Positions 1-11,699 of a stretch of DNA of 64,000 bases are shown one piece after another (positions within the stretch are counted from its first letter, which is position 1; every line of letters begins with the position of its first letter). Origin of the DNA: Torreya grandis (lineage: Eukaryota; Streptophyta; Pinopsida; Cupressales; Taxaceae); contig JARHVA010007808.1 in the NCBI GenBank assembly GCA_037957365.1, positions 62,001-126,000 of the forward strand, given 5' to 3'. Under the pieces are notes generated by a model. The model searched no databases, was not told the origin of the DNA, and worked only from the letters and a program-made list of their open reading frames with translations. The position numbers were made by a program, and so were the translations under genes.

Positions 1-590
1 ACTCGAATCTAAGCTACTGTTTCTAAGATTTTAAAGTTTTAATTTCCCGTAAACTAGTAATTTTGCAAAAAAATAGCACTAAAACATTAAAAAATGCCTG
101 TTTTGAGAGAGAAAGTGGCCTTTTAACCACTTGTTGGACTCAACATGAAGCAAAGAATGAAGTGGTTTAGTCTTTTGAGGGGGATTCAGTGCCTTGCCAA
201 TCCAGGCCTCAACTTCGTCTTCGTCAAGCGAAGATACAAGTTTTTAAAAAAACTTTAAATTGCCTTCAATGTTATTTTCTCAAAAATAACTTAATTCATA
301 AAATCATAAAATCTGATCTTAGGATATAAAGATAATTCAAATGAGAAATAAATAGCGTAAAGTCAAATTGCATTGGATTTGAAGTGGGCCCACCAAAGAG
401 AAGTGCCAAAAATGAAGTGCCCAAACCCTAACTTCTTTTGCTAATAGTTTTTCTAATATTGGGCACTGCAAAAGGAGAAATGCAGGGCTAAGATGAATTA
501 GGATGTTTGTTTGGAGGTTGAAGAAGGTTGTGAGTAGCTACCAAAGACTTGTAGATTGAGAACACTAAGGGTTTTAATGACCCCCGATAC

Positions 591-617
591 AAAAACGTCA
601 CTGAAGGGACGTTTTTT
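591..617. repeat. Short perfect inverted repeat (hairpin)
   Basis: The arms AAAAACGTC (591-599) and GACGTTTTT (608-616) can pair over 9 bp around an 8-base loop. It lies in the internal region of element H and is one of the few CpG-containing palindromes in the window. No function is known. Confidence 0.6.
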
Positions 618-1106
618 TCAGTCAGAGCCTTAAAAAATGCCTCCCACAGATCTGAGGCTGAATGTAGAGGCCAAAAAAACTCTTTTCAAGGGTTTGCAAC
701 TGGTCAAAGTGCCTTTTTACTCCATTTCAGGGCTGAAATAGAAATTATGGGGCACCAACTTCCACCAAAGAGCAAAAAACGTGATCTAATTTTTCTATTG
801 GTCTATAGGATGTTAGAAGAGCCATGGAGATCCTTCACACAGCTAAGAAACTCTACAAATGAGCCATTAAAACCTCCTTGGTAACCAACAAATAGATTTG
901 TCCTGACAAATAATGAGAACCACAACCAAACCAACAAAAAACAATACCACAAAGGCAGTCCATAGGAAAGATAAATGCAACACAAGAAATGATATTGAAA
1001 GGCTTTTTTAGATTAATCTAGAAATAGGAAAAAGAACATAAAGAGAACTCCACTCATGTTTTCAAAATAAACTAATAGCATAACCAGACACACGATTACT
1101 GGGGTG

Positions 1107-1118
1107 GCTCTGATACCA
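1107..1118 (-). other. Primer-binding site of element H (initiator tRNA-Met type)
   Basis: The plus strand reads GCTCTGATACCA, the exact reverse complement of TGGTATCAGAGC, the site complementary to the 3' end of plant initiator tRNA-Met used by most copia elements to prime reverse transcription. It directly abuts the LTR, with no spacer, which fixes both orientation (minus) and the LTR edge. Confidence 0.85.
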
Positions 1119-1594
1119 TATTAGAGTTGTTGCCAGGATCGGAATAACACGAATGCAATGGTCAAGTGATCACATGAGATGAAGCTGGTGCACACCACAA
1201 AGAAGCTAAAGCAAAGTGAAAACACTGAAAGAGATAATTTGCAAAAGATAAATAGGAGAAAAACCCAATATTCGATTAACATGAGATGGCCATAATGAAG
1301 AATACATATAGGAGAGCTCGTAAGTAACTCCTCCACAAAAGGTGGTCAAAGCACCCCAAGAATAGACTATAACTCCTCCATGAAAGGTGGTGACAAGGTG
1401 CTAAGAATATAGAAGTAACTCCCATACCTAGAATAGTCGGTCAAAGAAGTTACTTATGACATTCTTATGACACCTATGACACACGTCTCCACATAAGCTA
1501 GACTATCCCACAAATGTAGGAAAACTCCATGTATACACAAATATATAATATTCCTTAATTAAATAATAGGGAAAAATGAAAACCTACACTAACA
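1119..1594 (-). repeat. 5' LTR of element H
   Basis: The LTR spans from the primer-binding site to the point where the homology between the two LTRs of element A begins. On the plus strand it starts TATTAG and ends CTAACA, an inverted terminal pair with one change from the canonical TGTTAG...CTAACA. The length of 476 bp is usual for copia. The edge at 1594/1595 is supported independently: base 1595 is exactly where alignment with the undisrupted copy at 15703 starts. The second LTR and the other target-site copy lie to the left of the window. Confidence 0.75.
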
Positions 1595-3391
1595 TAAACT
1601 TTAGAATAAAGTGTGTATGCCTAAGTTTTTTAGGATTTATATAAAAGGGGACCATGGATAAATATTTTAAGCTAAGTTTTATGGTGTATTTAACAAACAC
1701 AACACATAATTTAGGATAAAATATTTACGTTAAGCTCTTAGAACATGCCCAAAGGGGTCAAAGTAATATAAGGACCAAATGATGGGTTTTGACCTAGGGG
1801 TTTATTGTATTACTAAACATAATAAAACCTTTAGTTAAAAGCATTTGGGCTAAGTTTTATGTCACAAATACCTTTTTGAAATAATACTTAGTATAAGTCT
1901 CTATCCTAATATTCATGTCATTCAAACAAATGTAATGGGGACCTTAGGATATAGACTTAGAATAGATTAACCTTTGCATATATTTAGACTATGAGATAAT
2001 TGCATTATTTGTAGTTCAAATATCTCAAGTGTTTTAACATCCTTTGAGGGGTCCCATTGGTCTACAATACAATCCACGAGCTTTTAAAAACATTTTGGAG
2101 AATATCTTGGTCTTAAGCAAAATAGTCCATTAGCTTAAGTTTGACAACCTCACAGACATCAATGATAACCTCATGCACATTAAATGATTGTTATGTGAAT
2201 ATCAAATTTAAGGTAGTATATCATTAGGTTTTATGGGATTAAAGTTTATGGTCCTACAAATTTCAATAATTTCAAAGTTTATGTGAATGTCAAATGGTAG
2301 TCATATGAATGTCAATTTTAAGCTTGTGAAATCTTTCTAGTCTATAGACCTTGGATTTAATATGTTACATTAGATCAATCTCCATGATGAAGCATGTGCC
2401 ATCAATCATGATCTGATAAATTGCATGCTATTAGTTCAATTTAATATTTGGGACCAGTTATTATAAATATTTTAATGTGAGAGTACTACTTGGTGGCTCC
2501 ATGGGGATTTCTAAGATTTTGACTTTTCATCATTGTATTCACTCCATTTGATCATTGGCCCCATCAAAGTGTGGACCATCAATCATTATCCTAATGATCT
2601 CATGGGATTAGTCTTAAGGACTAAATTATTAGATTATTTGTGCTTTCTTCACTCCATCAGATCATTCCCTTGCGATAAAGTATAGACTATTAGATCTACA
2701 AAGAAGCAAGTCATTTAAGTTAGGGCTCAGGTAGATAGAAACTTAGGCTAAATATTTAAGACTAAGGTCTCTTTGCATTGATAAATAAAAATTGGGCCTT
2801 AATGTTAAGTCTTTAGGATAAGTTTATAATAAAGGGTACCATGCTAAAATAAAGGACCTTGCTAACATAAACATTAGACTACGTTAGAAACATAAGGAAT
2901 AAGAAAGGGGAAAATAAAGGGGACTAAGCAAGATTATTAAGTTAAGGTTTGGTTGTGTTAAGAAACATGACCAAGCCTCAACATGAAATTTGGGCTTAAG
3001 CCTAAAATAAATTTGAGATATTCTCACCAATATTTGAATTTGAACTAGGGGTTCAAGCTAGGGTTTATTGAAAGGAGGGTTTCATTGTATGAATCCAACT
3101 ATGAGAATCTTCAAACCAAATGCTATCAAAGCCTAGATAAAGCTAATATATGAAAATATTAGTATGATATATTGAAGGGAGCTCCATGAAACTTGAAATA
3201 TTAAGACATTAGGATCAAGTATTAATAACATTAGGAAAGTTTTAACAAAACCATGAACAAATGGGCCAATCTCATCAGGCATGGATAATCTTCAAATCAT
3301 AATAAAGAGTAGAACATCAAGATCTCAGTGTTAAAGTTAAAAAGTTCTCAAGGTTCCCAAATTTTTAAAAAATGGGGGTATGTTGACCTAA
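1595..3391 (-). repeat. 3' LTR of element A (truncated)
   Basis: This is a direct repeat of 15703-17506. The missing part (equivalent of 15201-15702) must lie to the left of element H, which inserted here. On the minus strand the LTR begins at 3391 in a decayed form of TGAGGTMAAC followed by a conserved ATACCCCCATTTT. No clear polypurine tract is visible to its right. Confidence 0.88.
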
Positions 3392-4349
3392 AAAAAAGGT
3401 GACTTCTAGGGGAAACTTAGAAATATGTTAGAACTCAGAGGATTTAGTTTGGATAAGTGACTAGGTTACCTATTTCACTTGATCTATGCCATCATCAAAA
3501 TCAGTTCATAGTTGAAACAATATTTTCACATGCAAAATTAGGGTCAAATATTAAGACATGGAAATGTTGTGTGTGTGTTTTAATTCCACTTACTAATTTC
3601 CATGGGATTTAGGAGACAACTTCTAAGTTTTATGCCTTCAATCATTAATATTGACTTAGAGAATTTTTAGATGTCCATTAAGGGCCATGTTTCTAGTTTA
3701 GAGGAGGCTTGGGCATTTCTCTACTTCTAGCCAGGCATCTATAGCCCTAATAGATATGCCTTTGGTTCCACTCATGACCTTGTTCCATTTCCAACTAGGT
3801 ATCCATATCCTTGGTGGAGATTACCATAATCACCTATGATTTAAAAGCTTTTGATTTTTCATTGAATTCTTATTTTTGTATTTTTTAGATATTTTATGCT
3901 TTTATCAAGGTTTGGAACTAGGGTAGATAGGTTGAAGGATTTGGTCAAGTGTTTGATCTCTAGGTAATCACCTATATATGTGACCTTTGTCCCAAGTAGG
4001 TATGTTTGTTAAGTGCAAGCATGACTATGGCCTAATAACTCAAGATTTCATTCCACATTTGTAACTCTTCTTAAGACCAAGTTTAGATTTGAACAATGCT
4101 CTAGTTATCATAAAATAGTTAACATATTCATCAGTCTTTGCTAGTTGTTCTAAATTATAATATCAAGCTCATATTTTAAATCCATGGTCAACATGTGCAT
4201 GAGGTGCATACCTACATTTTTTATCTTTGGGAGTTTTAAACAAACTAAATGGTATTTGAGTAGAGGGATGTCCAAAGGACTTATTAGAAGCAAAGAACAA
4301 AGGAATAAAACAAGCACATAATAGAAAGCAAATATATTATGAAGCAAAA
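3392..4349 (-). other. 3' untranslated region of element A
   Basis: This is the stretch between the end of the integrase reading and the 3' LTR. I see no coding motif, no tandem repeat and no clean polypurine tract. Its length (about 1 kb) is like that of the corresponding region of element D. Confidence 0.6.
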
Positions 4350-5425
4350 GGGAAGTAAATAAATATACATGCTTGAGATATTTCCTATTAGTGGGCAATG
4401 TGAATTATTCTCCTTAAAGGTATCTCAACTTAAAGGTATTATTTCCAAGTGTCTATGAAATTTGATAAGGGATAGTCCATAGGGGTGTGAATTTTCCATG
4501 TTTGCCATTTGGTTTAGATGTTTTATCCTAAACGAGGACCAAGGCTCCATTTTTGAACACCTTCACCTTTAAACTTTTGTCAAACCACCTATTCACTATA
4601 GTTTAATTCCTGCTAAAGTTAGCAAAGGATTCTTCCCATGCATCTTCCATTTGAATGATATATAGAAATCTTGAATTTGTAAACTCTTGGCCTTTTTCCA
4701 TATATTCTTACATGAATTTATATATGGGTAGCTTGAGAGTGATAGGGAAGATAGGATCTTGGCCATAAGCCAACATAAATGGCGATACCTTTCAGGCTTT
4801 CTTGATCCTTATCCTATCTGCCCATAGGGCATACTTGAGAAGCTTATGCTAAGTCTTGGGCTTACCTGCAATAGACTTCTTTATTTATTTCATTAAGTTC
4901 TTGTTATTAGATTAAAACACTTGATTTATTTAAGGATAATGGTTGGATGAAACTTAAGACAAATTCTATTATCAAATGCCCATTATGTCATCTCTATGGA
5001 TATAAATAAAGATCTGTTATCACACACCAAAGAGACTAGAGTTTCAAATTTGGTATATATGTTCTCCAATAAAATAATCACTTTTTAGTCCTACATTTTT
5101 TTGTGGCTACAGATTTAGTCCACCTTATGCAATAATCTATAGCATTTAGGACATACTTATGACCTTATGATGAATTAAGGTTTATTACCCCTTTAAAGTC
5201 TAAGCCCCATTATATAAAAGGTTCATCAATAATGACTAGTTATAAAGGTATTTATTCCTTTGGATACTTTATGTTGAAGATATAACATGAATGTCATTCC
5301 CTTGCATGCTTATGAGCATCTTTAAAAATAGTTAGCCAATAGTATCTGGCTCTAAGGATCTTGTGGACTATTGTCCTTCTCAATGGATGCCCACTTCCTA
5401 ACTTCTCATGGAAGGTGCTCATGAT
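4350..5425 (-). pseudogene. Integrase of element A (decayed)
   Basis: This is the remnant of the enzyme that joins element cDNA to host DNA. From the N-terminal side (minus strand) it shows a zinc-binding region at about 5420-5240 with the two His readable (FHEKLGSGHPL) and then HKILRARYYW, the two Cys being lost. The catalytic core follows: IDYCIRW near 5145 supplies the first Asp, CDNRSLF near 5010 the second, and the expected Glu cannot be read. SPFMLAYG lies near 4790. A C-terminal module follows with WFDKSLKVKVF and a GKHGKF motif near 4560-4480, ending in PTNRKYLKHVYL at about 4370. Several frameshifts and stops break it. The same family is seen in element D. Confidence 0.85.
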
Positions 5426-5639
5426 CTAATTATATTTTTCTATGAAGACACACCTCAGGTAGACACCTTCAAATTTATTTATATACAAAACCATATCTTT
5501 GATCAGATAATAGGCTAGATTGAGACTTAAAGCTCTCCTTTGCTCCCTATTTAGTCTTATAATACAAGTACCATTAATTAACTTTAAAGTTATGTTGATT
5601 AACCTACATGATACATAACTTAAGGTTATCATTAACAAT
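5426..5639 (-). other. Linker between RNase H and integrase of element A
   Basis: This is about 200 bp of degraded coding sequence. It is too short to hold a second RNase H domain, which separates element A from the Tat/Ogre-type element B. Confidence 0.45.
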
Positions 5640-6075
5640 CATTTAGATCAAGCCTTAGCATCTTACCAGTTTTGTAGTTTTCATTTTTATGTCATATTCT
5701 TGTAAAATTTACATCCATTTACCTCTACATTATTCAAGCTCATTCTAGTTTAGCATGATATTTGTAGTAGGGTCAAGTAGAATAGCATGAACCTTATTTC
5801 TAAGGATACATTACATAAATTTCTTCATTGCCTTAACTAATGCATATGCTTATTTATCAAATAGTGAATAGTTTAATTCAGCGTTATTAAAGTTAGTACT
5901 CATGAAAGCTATTGGGTGCTCACACCCATCAATCTTATGAGTTAAAACTACAACCATAGTAAGGTTAGATGCCAAATAATAGAGATAAAAGTCCTTTATA
6001 AAGTTAGGACTTATCAAGACTAGAGCCTGGCTAATTGATTATTTGATGTCATTGAATGCATTCTTAGATTCCTAA
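5640..6075 (-). pseudogene. RNase H of element A (decayed)
   Basis: The RNase H domain removes RNA from the RNA:DNA hybrid during reverse transcription. On the minus strand the readable order is AFNDIK, ALVLISPNFIKDF, LASNLTMVVVL, EHPIAFMSTNFNNAELNYS, AYALVKAMKKF, then GKWM and LQEYDIKMKTTKLV. This is the usual gypsy series from the RT tether to the connection domain. The catalytic Asp expected in the ASD motif reads Asn (LASNLT), a G-to-A change on the coding strand. Several expected Gln codons are stops. Confidence 0.85.
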
Positions 6076-6960
6076 TTCCAAGTGACCTTAGCATCCTTCT
6101 TCAGCATATCATTTAATGGTTTGACAATTTATACAAAACTAGAAATGAATTTTCCTACAAAATTTATTTTCCTAAAGAAGTATTTTAACTCTTTTTTACT
6201 ATTTGGAGGCTCTATCTTAGATATAACTTCCACTCTTTTAGGATATATGGATATCCCATAATTAGCTATAATGTGGACTAATAATTTGCCTTTAGTAACA
6301 CAATTTTTTTTTCTTATGGTTAAGGGAGATTCCATACTTTCTACATCTCTAAAATACTTGATGTAAGTGCATAAAGTGATCTTCCCCTTTTTTTAATAAA
6401 AACTAGTTAGATCATCGATGCATATAATGATACACTTACCAATCATACCTTGGAATGCATAGTCCATGGCCCTTTAGAAATTAGCTCCCACATTCATTAT
6501 CCCAAAAGCAATTATTTTATAGACAAAGGTGCCCCACTTATTTTTGAAATCTATCTTCATTCTATTTTCTTTGTCTACCAACACCTAGTTGTAGCCTAAA
6601 AAACCATCAAGAAAAGACATCATGGCTAAACCTGAAACAATTTACATTACCTAGTCAAGAGAGGCAAGAGGATAATTGTCATTTTTAGATGCTTTGTTTA
6701 GGTTTATAAATTCAATACAAATTCTAATTTCACAATTTTTTTTGACTGGCACTAAATTGGCCACCCATGTAGAGTGCCTAATGGGAAATACAATTTTAAC
6801 ATTTATCAATCTCTTAACTTCTTTGAATTTTATAGTTTCTAGGATTGGATTCACAGGCCTTTGTTTCTTCCTAAAGGTTTTAAAAATTTCCTTGAGAGGG
6901 ATAATATGGTTGATGAATCTCATATCAAAGATCTTTAAGTTGTCATAAGACTAAGCTATG
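6076..6960 (-). pseudogene. Reverse transcriptase of element A (decayed)
   Basis: This is the remnant of the RNA-dependent DNA polymerase of a Ty3/gypsy element. An open stretch at 6923-6651 carries the N-terminal signature: INHIIPLKEIFK, IVFPIRHSTWVANLVPVKK, EIRICIEFINLNKASKNDNY and PLASLD. The active-site box reads CIDD at 6422-6411, so both catalytic Asp are kept although the usual Tyr is Cys. Another open stretch at 6335-6129 holds GISIYPKRVEVISKI and FFRKINFVGKFI, the end of the thumb and the start of the tether. The middle part, including the SGYNQI and MPFGL motifs, is poorly readable. The overlapping plus-strand frame at 6676-6948 is an antisense shadow. Confidence 0.92.
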
Positions 6961-8049
6961 ACATCCTTATACTTTGTTAATAACACTTTAGCTCTCTTAT
7001 TTTTAGCACTAGTTCAAGATTTCACAACATTAACTAGCTGGGGTTGATCTTGGGGTCCAAGATCAATAATATTGTAATCCTTACCACTTACCTTTGGAAC
7101 ATTATGTGTCTCAGCTAGTTTTTTTTTTATCAAATAATCTCTCCAAGACAAGCATGCCTTTAGGAATCTTATTGTCATTCAACTAAATGACTCTACCAGA
7201 AAGTTTGTCTTTTCCACAAGTACTTTCATTAGCCTCATCAATGACATGGGAATCAAATTCTCCAAAAATAGTAATGAATTCTAAGATCTTTTGATCATCA
7301 TTAAAGACTTGAAAATGATTCATGTTATCAAGGACCAAAAGATAAGGTATCAACTCAATGTTAAAGTTGGGTGAGTCTTGGTTAGGCATGAGGTTGGTTG
7401 TAGTAGAGGTTAGCTTATCAACTATTTTTTAAATCCTTTTTGGGGATGGAGACAATGTTAAAGGCATAAAAAGACTTAATTAGATCTCAAAACCTAAATT
7501 TATATCTCTTAAGGTATGATAGTTAGCATTGATATTTGATTTTTACTTGGTTAACTACAAGTTCTAAATAACCATAGAATAGTAGTTCTTTGACTTTATT
7601 TTTGATAGAAAATTACAAATATAGGATGAGGGCCTCATATTTATAAAGGTTATTGGTGCATGGAAACTAGATCCTATAATATACATGATATTTCTTACCA
7701 TCAAGATCAGTTAGGATAACACTGACCCTAGATCTAGACTTACATCTAGCACCATCAAAATATAGCTTCCATAGCCCATGTATAACATGAGAAGCTTTAG
7801 GATCACTAAATTTGGTTTTATCTAGGGTGAAAACCCCTATGTCTAATTAAATAAAGTTGACCCTTTCATTTGCAACATTGTACCAATGATCATGTGTTTC
7901 ATTCTTGGCTCCCTTTTAACCATAATCTAGTTTGGAACTCCTTTCCAATGTAGCCATAAATGTGAACAATCTATGGACATGTATCCATTTAGAGCTTTGG
8001 CCCATTCCCTACTTAACAAGATCCCATAAACATTAGGAATGTCAACAAC
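6961..8049 (-). pseudogene. Protease-RT linker of element A polyprotein
   Basis: This is degraded coding sequence joining protease and RT, in minus orientation. An open stretch at 7389-7183 (ending GKDKLSGRVI) is acidic and has no motif I recognise. Linkers of this length between protease and RT are common in large plant gypsy elements. Confidence 0.5.
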
Positions 8050-8400
8050 TTAGATATTAATAAACTATTATAATCTAGGCTCAAAGGCAAATTACATGTG
8101 GATATTTAATAATTATAAAACCACTTTAATCCTATATTTATCTAATTAGGTGACAAACCTATTAGACTTAATAGGTGTCAAGATAAGTTGTTTGAAAATA
8201 CCTATTGGAATGATATTGGTGGATACACCAGAATCTAATAAATAATTATGCAAATTCTTACTAAACATCCTAACTGTGAGCAAGAAAGGAGGAGATTTTG
8301 CCTTAGCTTTGTGCAAATCCACATTAGCATTGTCAGTTTTGGGTGGTTTGTTCAATTTTTTTGATAATGATTCTAGTAATAGGTCCCTTTGTTATATTAT
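8050..8400 (-). pseudogene. Aspartic protease of element A (decayed)
   Basis: This retroviral-type protease would cut the polyprotein. The active-site triad Asp-Ser-Gly is at 8235-8227 in the reading YLLDSGVSTNIIPIGIFKQL, which is the standard plant gypsy form. It is preceded by LLTVRMFSKNLHN, the usual beta strand before the active site. The C-terminal half is broken by stops, and the second signature (LG-RPW type) cannot be found. Confidence 0.82.
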
Positions 8401-10135
8401 CTACATTAATTCATGAGATGTGATGTTATCTTGTATCTTTTTCATGTCTTTAATAATATTATAACCAATCTTGTTTAAAGAACTAGGAACATCAACATTA
8501 TGTTTAGAGGTACTCCCTTTGGGTGGTTCTAGATCATTTCTTAAAGAAGTCTCTAGAGGAGTTCTAAAGTTATTTAGAGGTGTTGAGGTAGTCATAAGCT
8601 ACCTCTTCTCTATATTCCTTAAGGGATAAGTCTTATTTAAGAATTGTTGTAAGGCTTGGATCTCCTCAGGGACATCATTAGGTTTATTGTCCTTTTGAAA
8701 AGGGAATTCAAATGCTTCTACCTTGTTGACTTGATCAGATGATTTAGATATTGAGGTACCTACACCACTATCCTTATTAGGGACCACTGCAAATGTGTCT
8801 AACTCTTCTTGAAATGCTTCAAAATATTTACAAAACTCAATGCAATCAATCTCACCATGTTTGGGTATATCATGAACTCTACAATAATCAGACAAAGCAA
8901 TGTCAGTAAGATTAATTTCCATGGTGTTCTTGATAGAATATGGTTCATTAGCCTTATTTTTATAGAAAATATCATTATAAAACCTATTGTAAGGCCTATA
9001 AAACCTTTGGAATAATAAGTTTCTACCAGAGTTTTCTCTAGTATTGATATATTATTTTTTTGGCTAAAAGAAATTAGTGCTTAACTTTTGGACCATTTTC
9101 AAGATAGATTCATTCTCATTCTAGGGAGTTTCAAAATTCTAAACTTGGTTATTGTTAGTATCAATAGCTAGTACTAAATCTCTTTGATCATTTGTGTTGA
9201 ACCCATTAGTAGTAGTATGACTCAAATATCTTAGGCTTTGATTAGGAGTAGCATGAATAAAAGGAAATTAATTTAGATTTGGGATTCGATTTAGGGTTGG
9301 ATCATTCTGATTATTATTGGGAAAATATTTAGAGTGGAAAATGTGGGTTGATATTTGGAATAGAGTAGGCCATTTATCCTTGGGTATACATTTTATCACT
9401 AATGATCATTACTTTAGAATAAGCCCTAGCTAATGAAGTTATATGTGGAAGAGATCTTTTTAGGAATACATAAGTTATAGGATTTAATGCATCCTTGTAG
9501 ATTTCTAGAGCTAAAGCATCATCAGGCTTATAAGGGTCTATGGTCCTACTATACATTTTATAGAACCTAGAATTAAAGGACCTTATGGTCTTGATTGCAT
9601 CCCTCTTGATGGTGGTGAACTGGTGGTATATGACATATGGACTAATAATTTTTCCAAACTAGTCTATGAAAACATTATTAAAATCATCCCAGCTAATAAT
9701 GTAATTGCCAAGGAAATTGAGAAACCATTCATATGTAGCATTTTTGAAATTAAAGGGTAATAATCTACATGCTACATATTCATGTGTGACATTTATAAAC
9801 CTTAAAACAACTTTGAAAGATTTAATATGCTCTTCAATAGTTATAATATTAGTTGGACTAAATGTTGTCAAGTATTTCTTAGAATTATGTGGGAGATCAT
9901 GTACAACACCTAACATGTTTATTGAAGATTCTCCCAACTAAGCCATACCTAGACAAAGGTTATATGTAGGGATACCTTGAAGAGGTGAAGTTGGAAAAGA
10001 TTTGGAATGACTATGCCTACCTTTATCTCATATGGTTCTTCTATAGACTTTTATCTCAAGCAAAGGTTCTCTTGTCTCTAAATGTGATCTTGTTCAAATC
10101 CTTGGCAATTCCATCTTGAAGATTGAAGATCCTGT
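8401..10135 (-). pseudogene. gag of element A (decayed)
   Basis: This is the remnant of the structural capsid protein that packages element RNA. The core is at 9940-9370: ITIEEHIKSFKVVLRF, VTHEYVACRLLPFNFKNATY, WFLNFLGNYIISWDDFNNVF, then FNSRFYKMYSRT and ALNPITYVFLKRSLP. This matches the Retrotrans_gag family pattern. A zinc-knuckle-like segment DYCRVHDIPKHGEIDC is read at about 8885-8840, followed by an acidic tail. Stops at 9658 and several other places interrupt the frame. The N-terminal part (10135-9940) is read only with frameshifts. The plus-strand frame at 9705-9941 is an antisense shadow. Confidence 0.88.
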
Positions 10136-11699
10136 TTGAAATATGATGTGTCAAGTTAATATTTATAAAAAAAAAGTATTAAACCTACACATTAAGCTAA
10201 TTTTGTAAAGATTTATTTAAAGAATAGTAAAGGATGTCAACCTTTGACTAAGATATCTCAAAGATGTGTCCAATTATGCAAATATGGTCTATATTTATAA
10301 GTCTAAGATCTAATAAATACATATCTATGAAAATTATACCAATATTCGATCAAAATAAGCTATTCTAACCTTGACTACAATGGATTCTCAAATATTAAGC
10401 AATATTTACCAAAATTAAGCATCAAACTTCAAATAACCATGATCTTTGTCTAAAGGAAGCAAAAATATATGTCAAAGACCACAAAGATCAATGATCTTTA
10501 TGCCTATGAGCAATTAATTATGAAAAATTACAAAGATAACATCAATTTTAGATAAAAAAGAACTAAGATTAGAAAATATTCAACCAATTCACAGAGAGGG
10601 CCCTCCTTCTATTACTAGCATAAGCTATTCTTATTGATGCCTCTAAATGTATCATAGGTGTTTTTAGTGTTCAAAGAACACTTCTCATTTTAGAATTTTA
10701 GGAATTCATAACATGAGTAGCAGGTTTTGGTAACTTATATTACCTATGGTGAAATAATAGTAGATAAATTTTTAATTGTTCCACAAAATTTATATTAAGT
10801 GATGGTTGAGAGCCATCATGGCCCAAATCTTTACAGTGTAAGTATATATGCTAATACTAGTGAATTATGACCCAAGTTTAAACTACAAACTAATCTAAAT
10901 GGACATTTGAAATCTAAACTAAAGTGATCTAGTTAAGAAAGAAGCAAAAGATAAGGTTAAGGAAGAAAGAGAATAAGTGATTGTTGATCACAGCCTCAAA
11001 CATTATGACAAAGTTTTAGTTACAATTGAGTATGCATTTAACCAGTATATAGTGAAAAATTGCATAAGATCGAATCTCATTACACACTAGGGAATTATTC
11101 TAAGGATGATATAAATAAATACAAGTAAGAACTAAATTTACTTTAGACATTTTCTACCACACTCAAATAGAATTTGCACATCCTAATTCAGGGTAAATAA
11201 AATGAAGTAAACTCAAGATCATTCAAATAATCTAGCATAAGCACAAATTAGCAACCCTATAATCAAAGATGCAACTCAGAATTCACAGAAACCATTCAAA
11301 TTCAAGACTTAAGATTAGTAATTAATAGAAAATTTATATATAAATTGACACAAACCAACTTGGACAATATTTTAAAAATTCCTTGATTGTATTAATTTCT
11401 CAAAGTATACAAGTTTTGCTCAAAATTATCTCCCTTTACAAATGGTAGTACTACCTTTTATAGAAAGACATAGTAGTATATCAATTAGTTGTAAGATACA
11501 TATACAAAAGAAGTAAGGATAGTTATCTTTTTTATAAAAGGTTTTAGAATATATTTGTTTTTTCAAAATAGACTGACCTAGAGGCAAATATGCTAACAGA
11601 CTAACATATGCCTTTACAATGGAATATTTATTTTTCAAAATTTTACAATGTTTTTAAAAAATGGAATATTATCTAATTGGTGGGCCCTATGCCTAAGAA
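10136..11699 (-). other. Spacer between extra ORF and gag of element A
   Basis: This is 1.5 kb of AT-rich sequence without recognisable coding motif. Part of it (about 11030-11450) aligns with 20920-21200 of element C, notably around the shared CAAAATTATC-CTCCCTTT, so it is a genuine element component and not a later insertion. Confidence 0.55.

Larger units (their letters stand above)
1..1118 (-). mobile_element. Internal 5' region of copia-like element H (partial)
   Basis: This is the part of an LTR retrotransposon just downstream of its 5' LTR, read on the minus strand and cut by the window edge. It is assigned because a perfect initiator-Met primer-binding site and an LTR adjoin it at 1107-1594. 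No gag could be recognised in it. On the minus strand there is a short exon-like reading stretch at about 226-75 (beginning SLDEDEVEAWIGKAL) and a pyrimidine-rich CAG that resembles a splice acceptor near 466-483, so captured host sequence is possible. CpG is clearly commoner here than in the rest of the window, which suggests recent arrival. The family is inferred from the primer site only. Confidence 0.55.

Noticed and set aside
591..617. Hairpin followed by T-run as a possible bacterial-type terminator
   Set aside because: The context is a plant LTR retrotransposon, so a rho-independent terminator makes no sense.
803..985. 60-codon frame that looks like a membrane protein
   Set aside because: It lies in the leader of element H just after the primer-binding site; the hydrophobic reading comes from T-rich sequence and has no recognised family.
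6676..6948. 90-codon open frame on the plus strand
   Set aside because: It is antisense to the reverse transcriptase N-terminal part of element A, whose motifs are unmistakable on the minus strand.
8809..9015. 68-codon open frame on the plus strand
   Set aside because: Antisense to the gag zinc-knuckle region, no motif of its own.
9705..9941. 78-codon open frame on the plus strand
   Set aside because: Antisense shadow of the gag core of element A.
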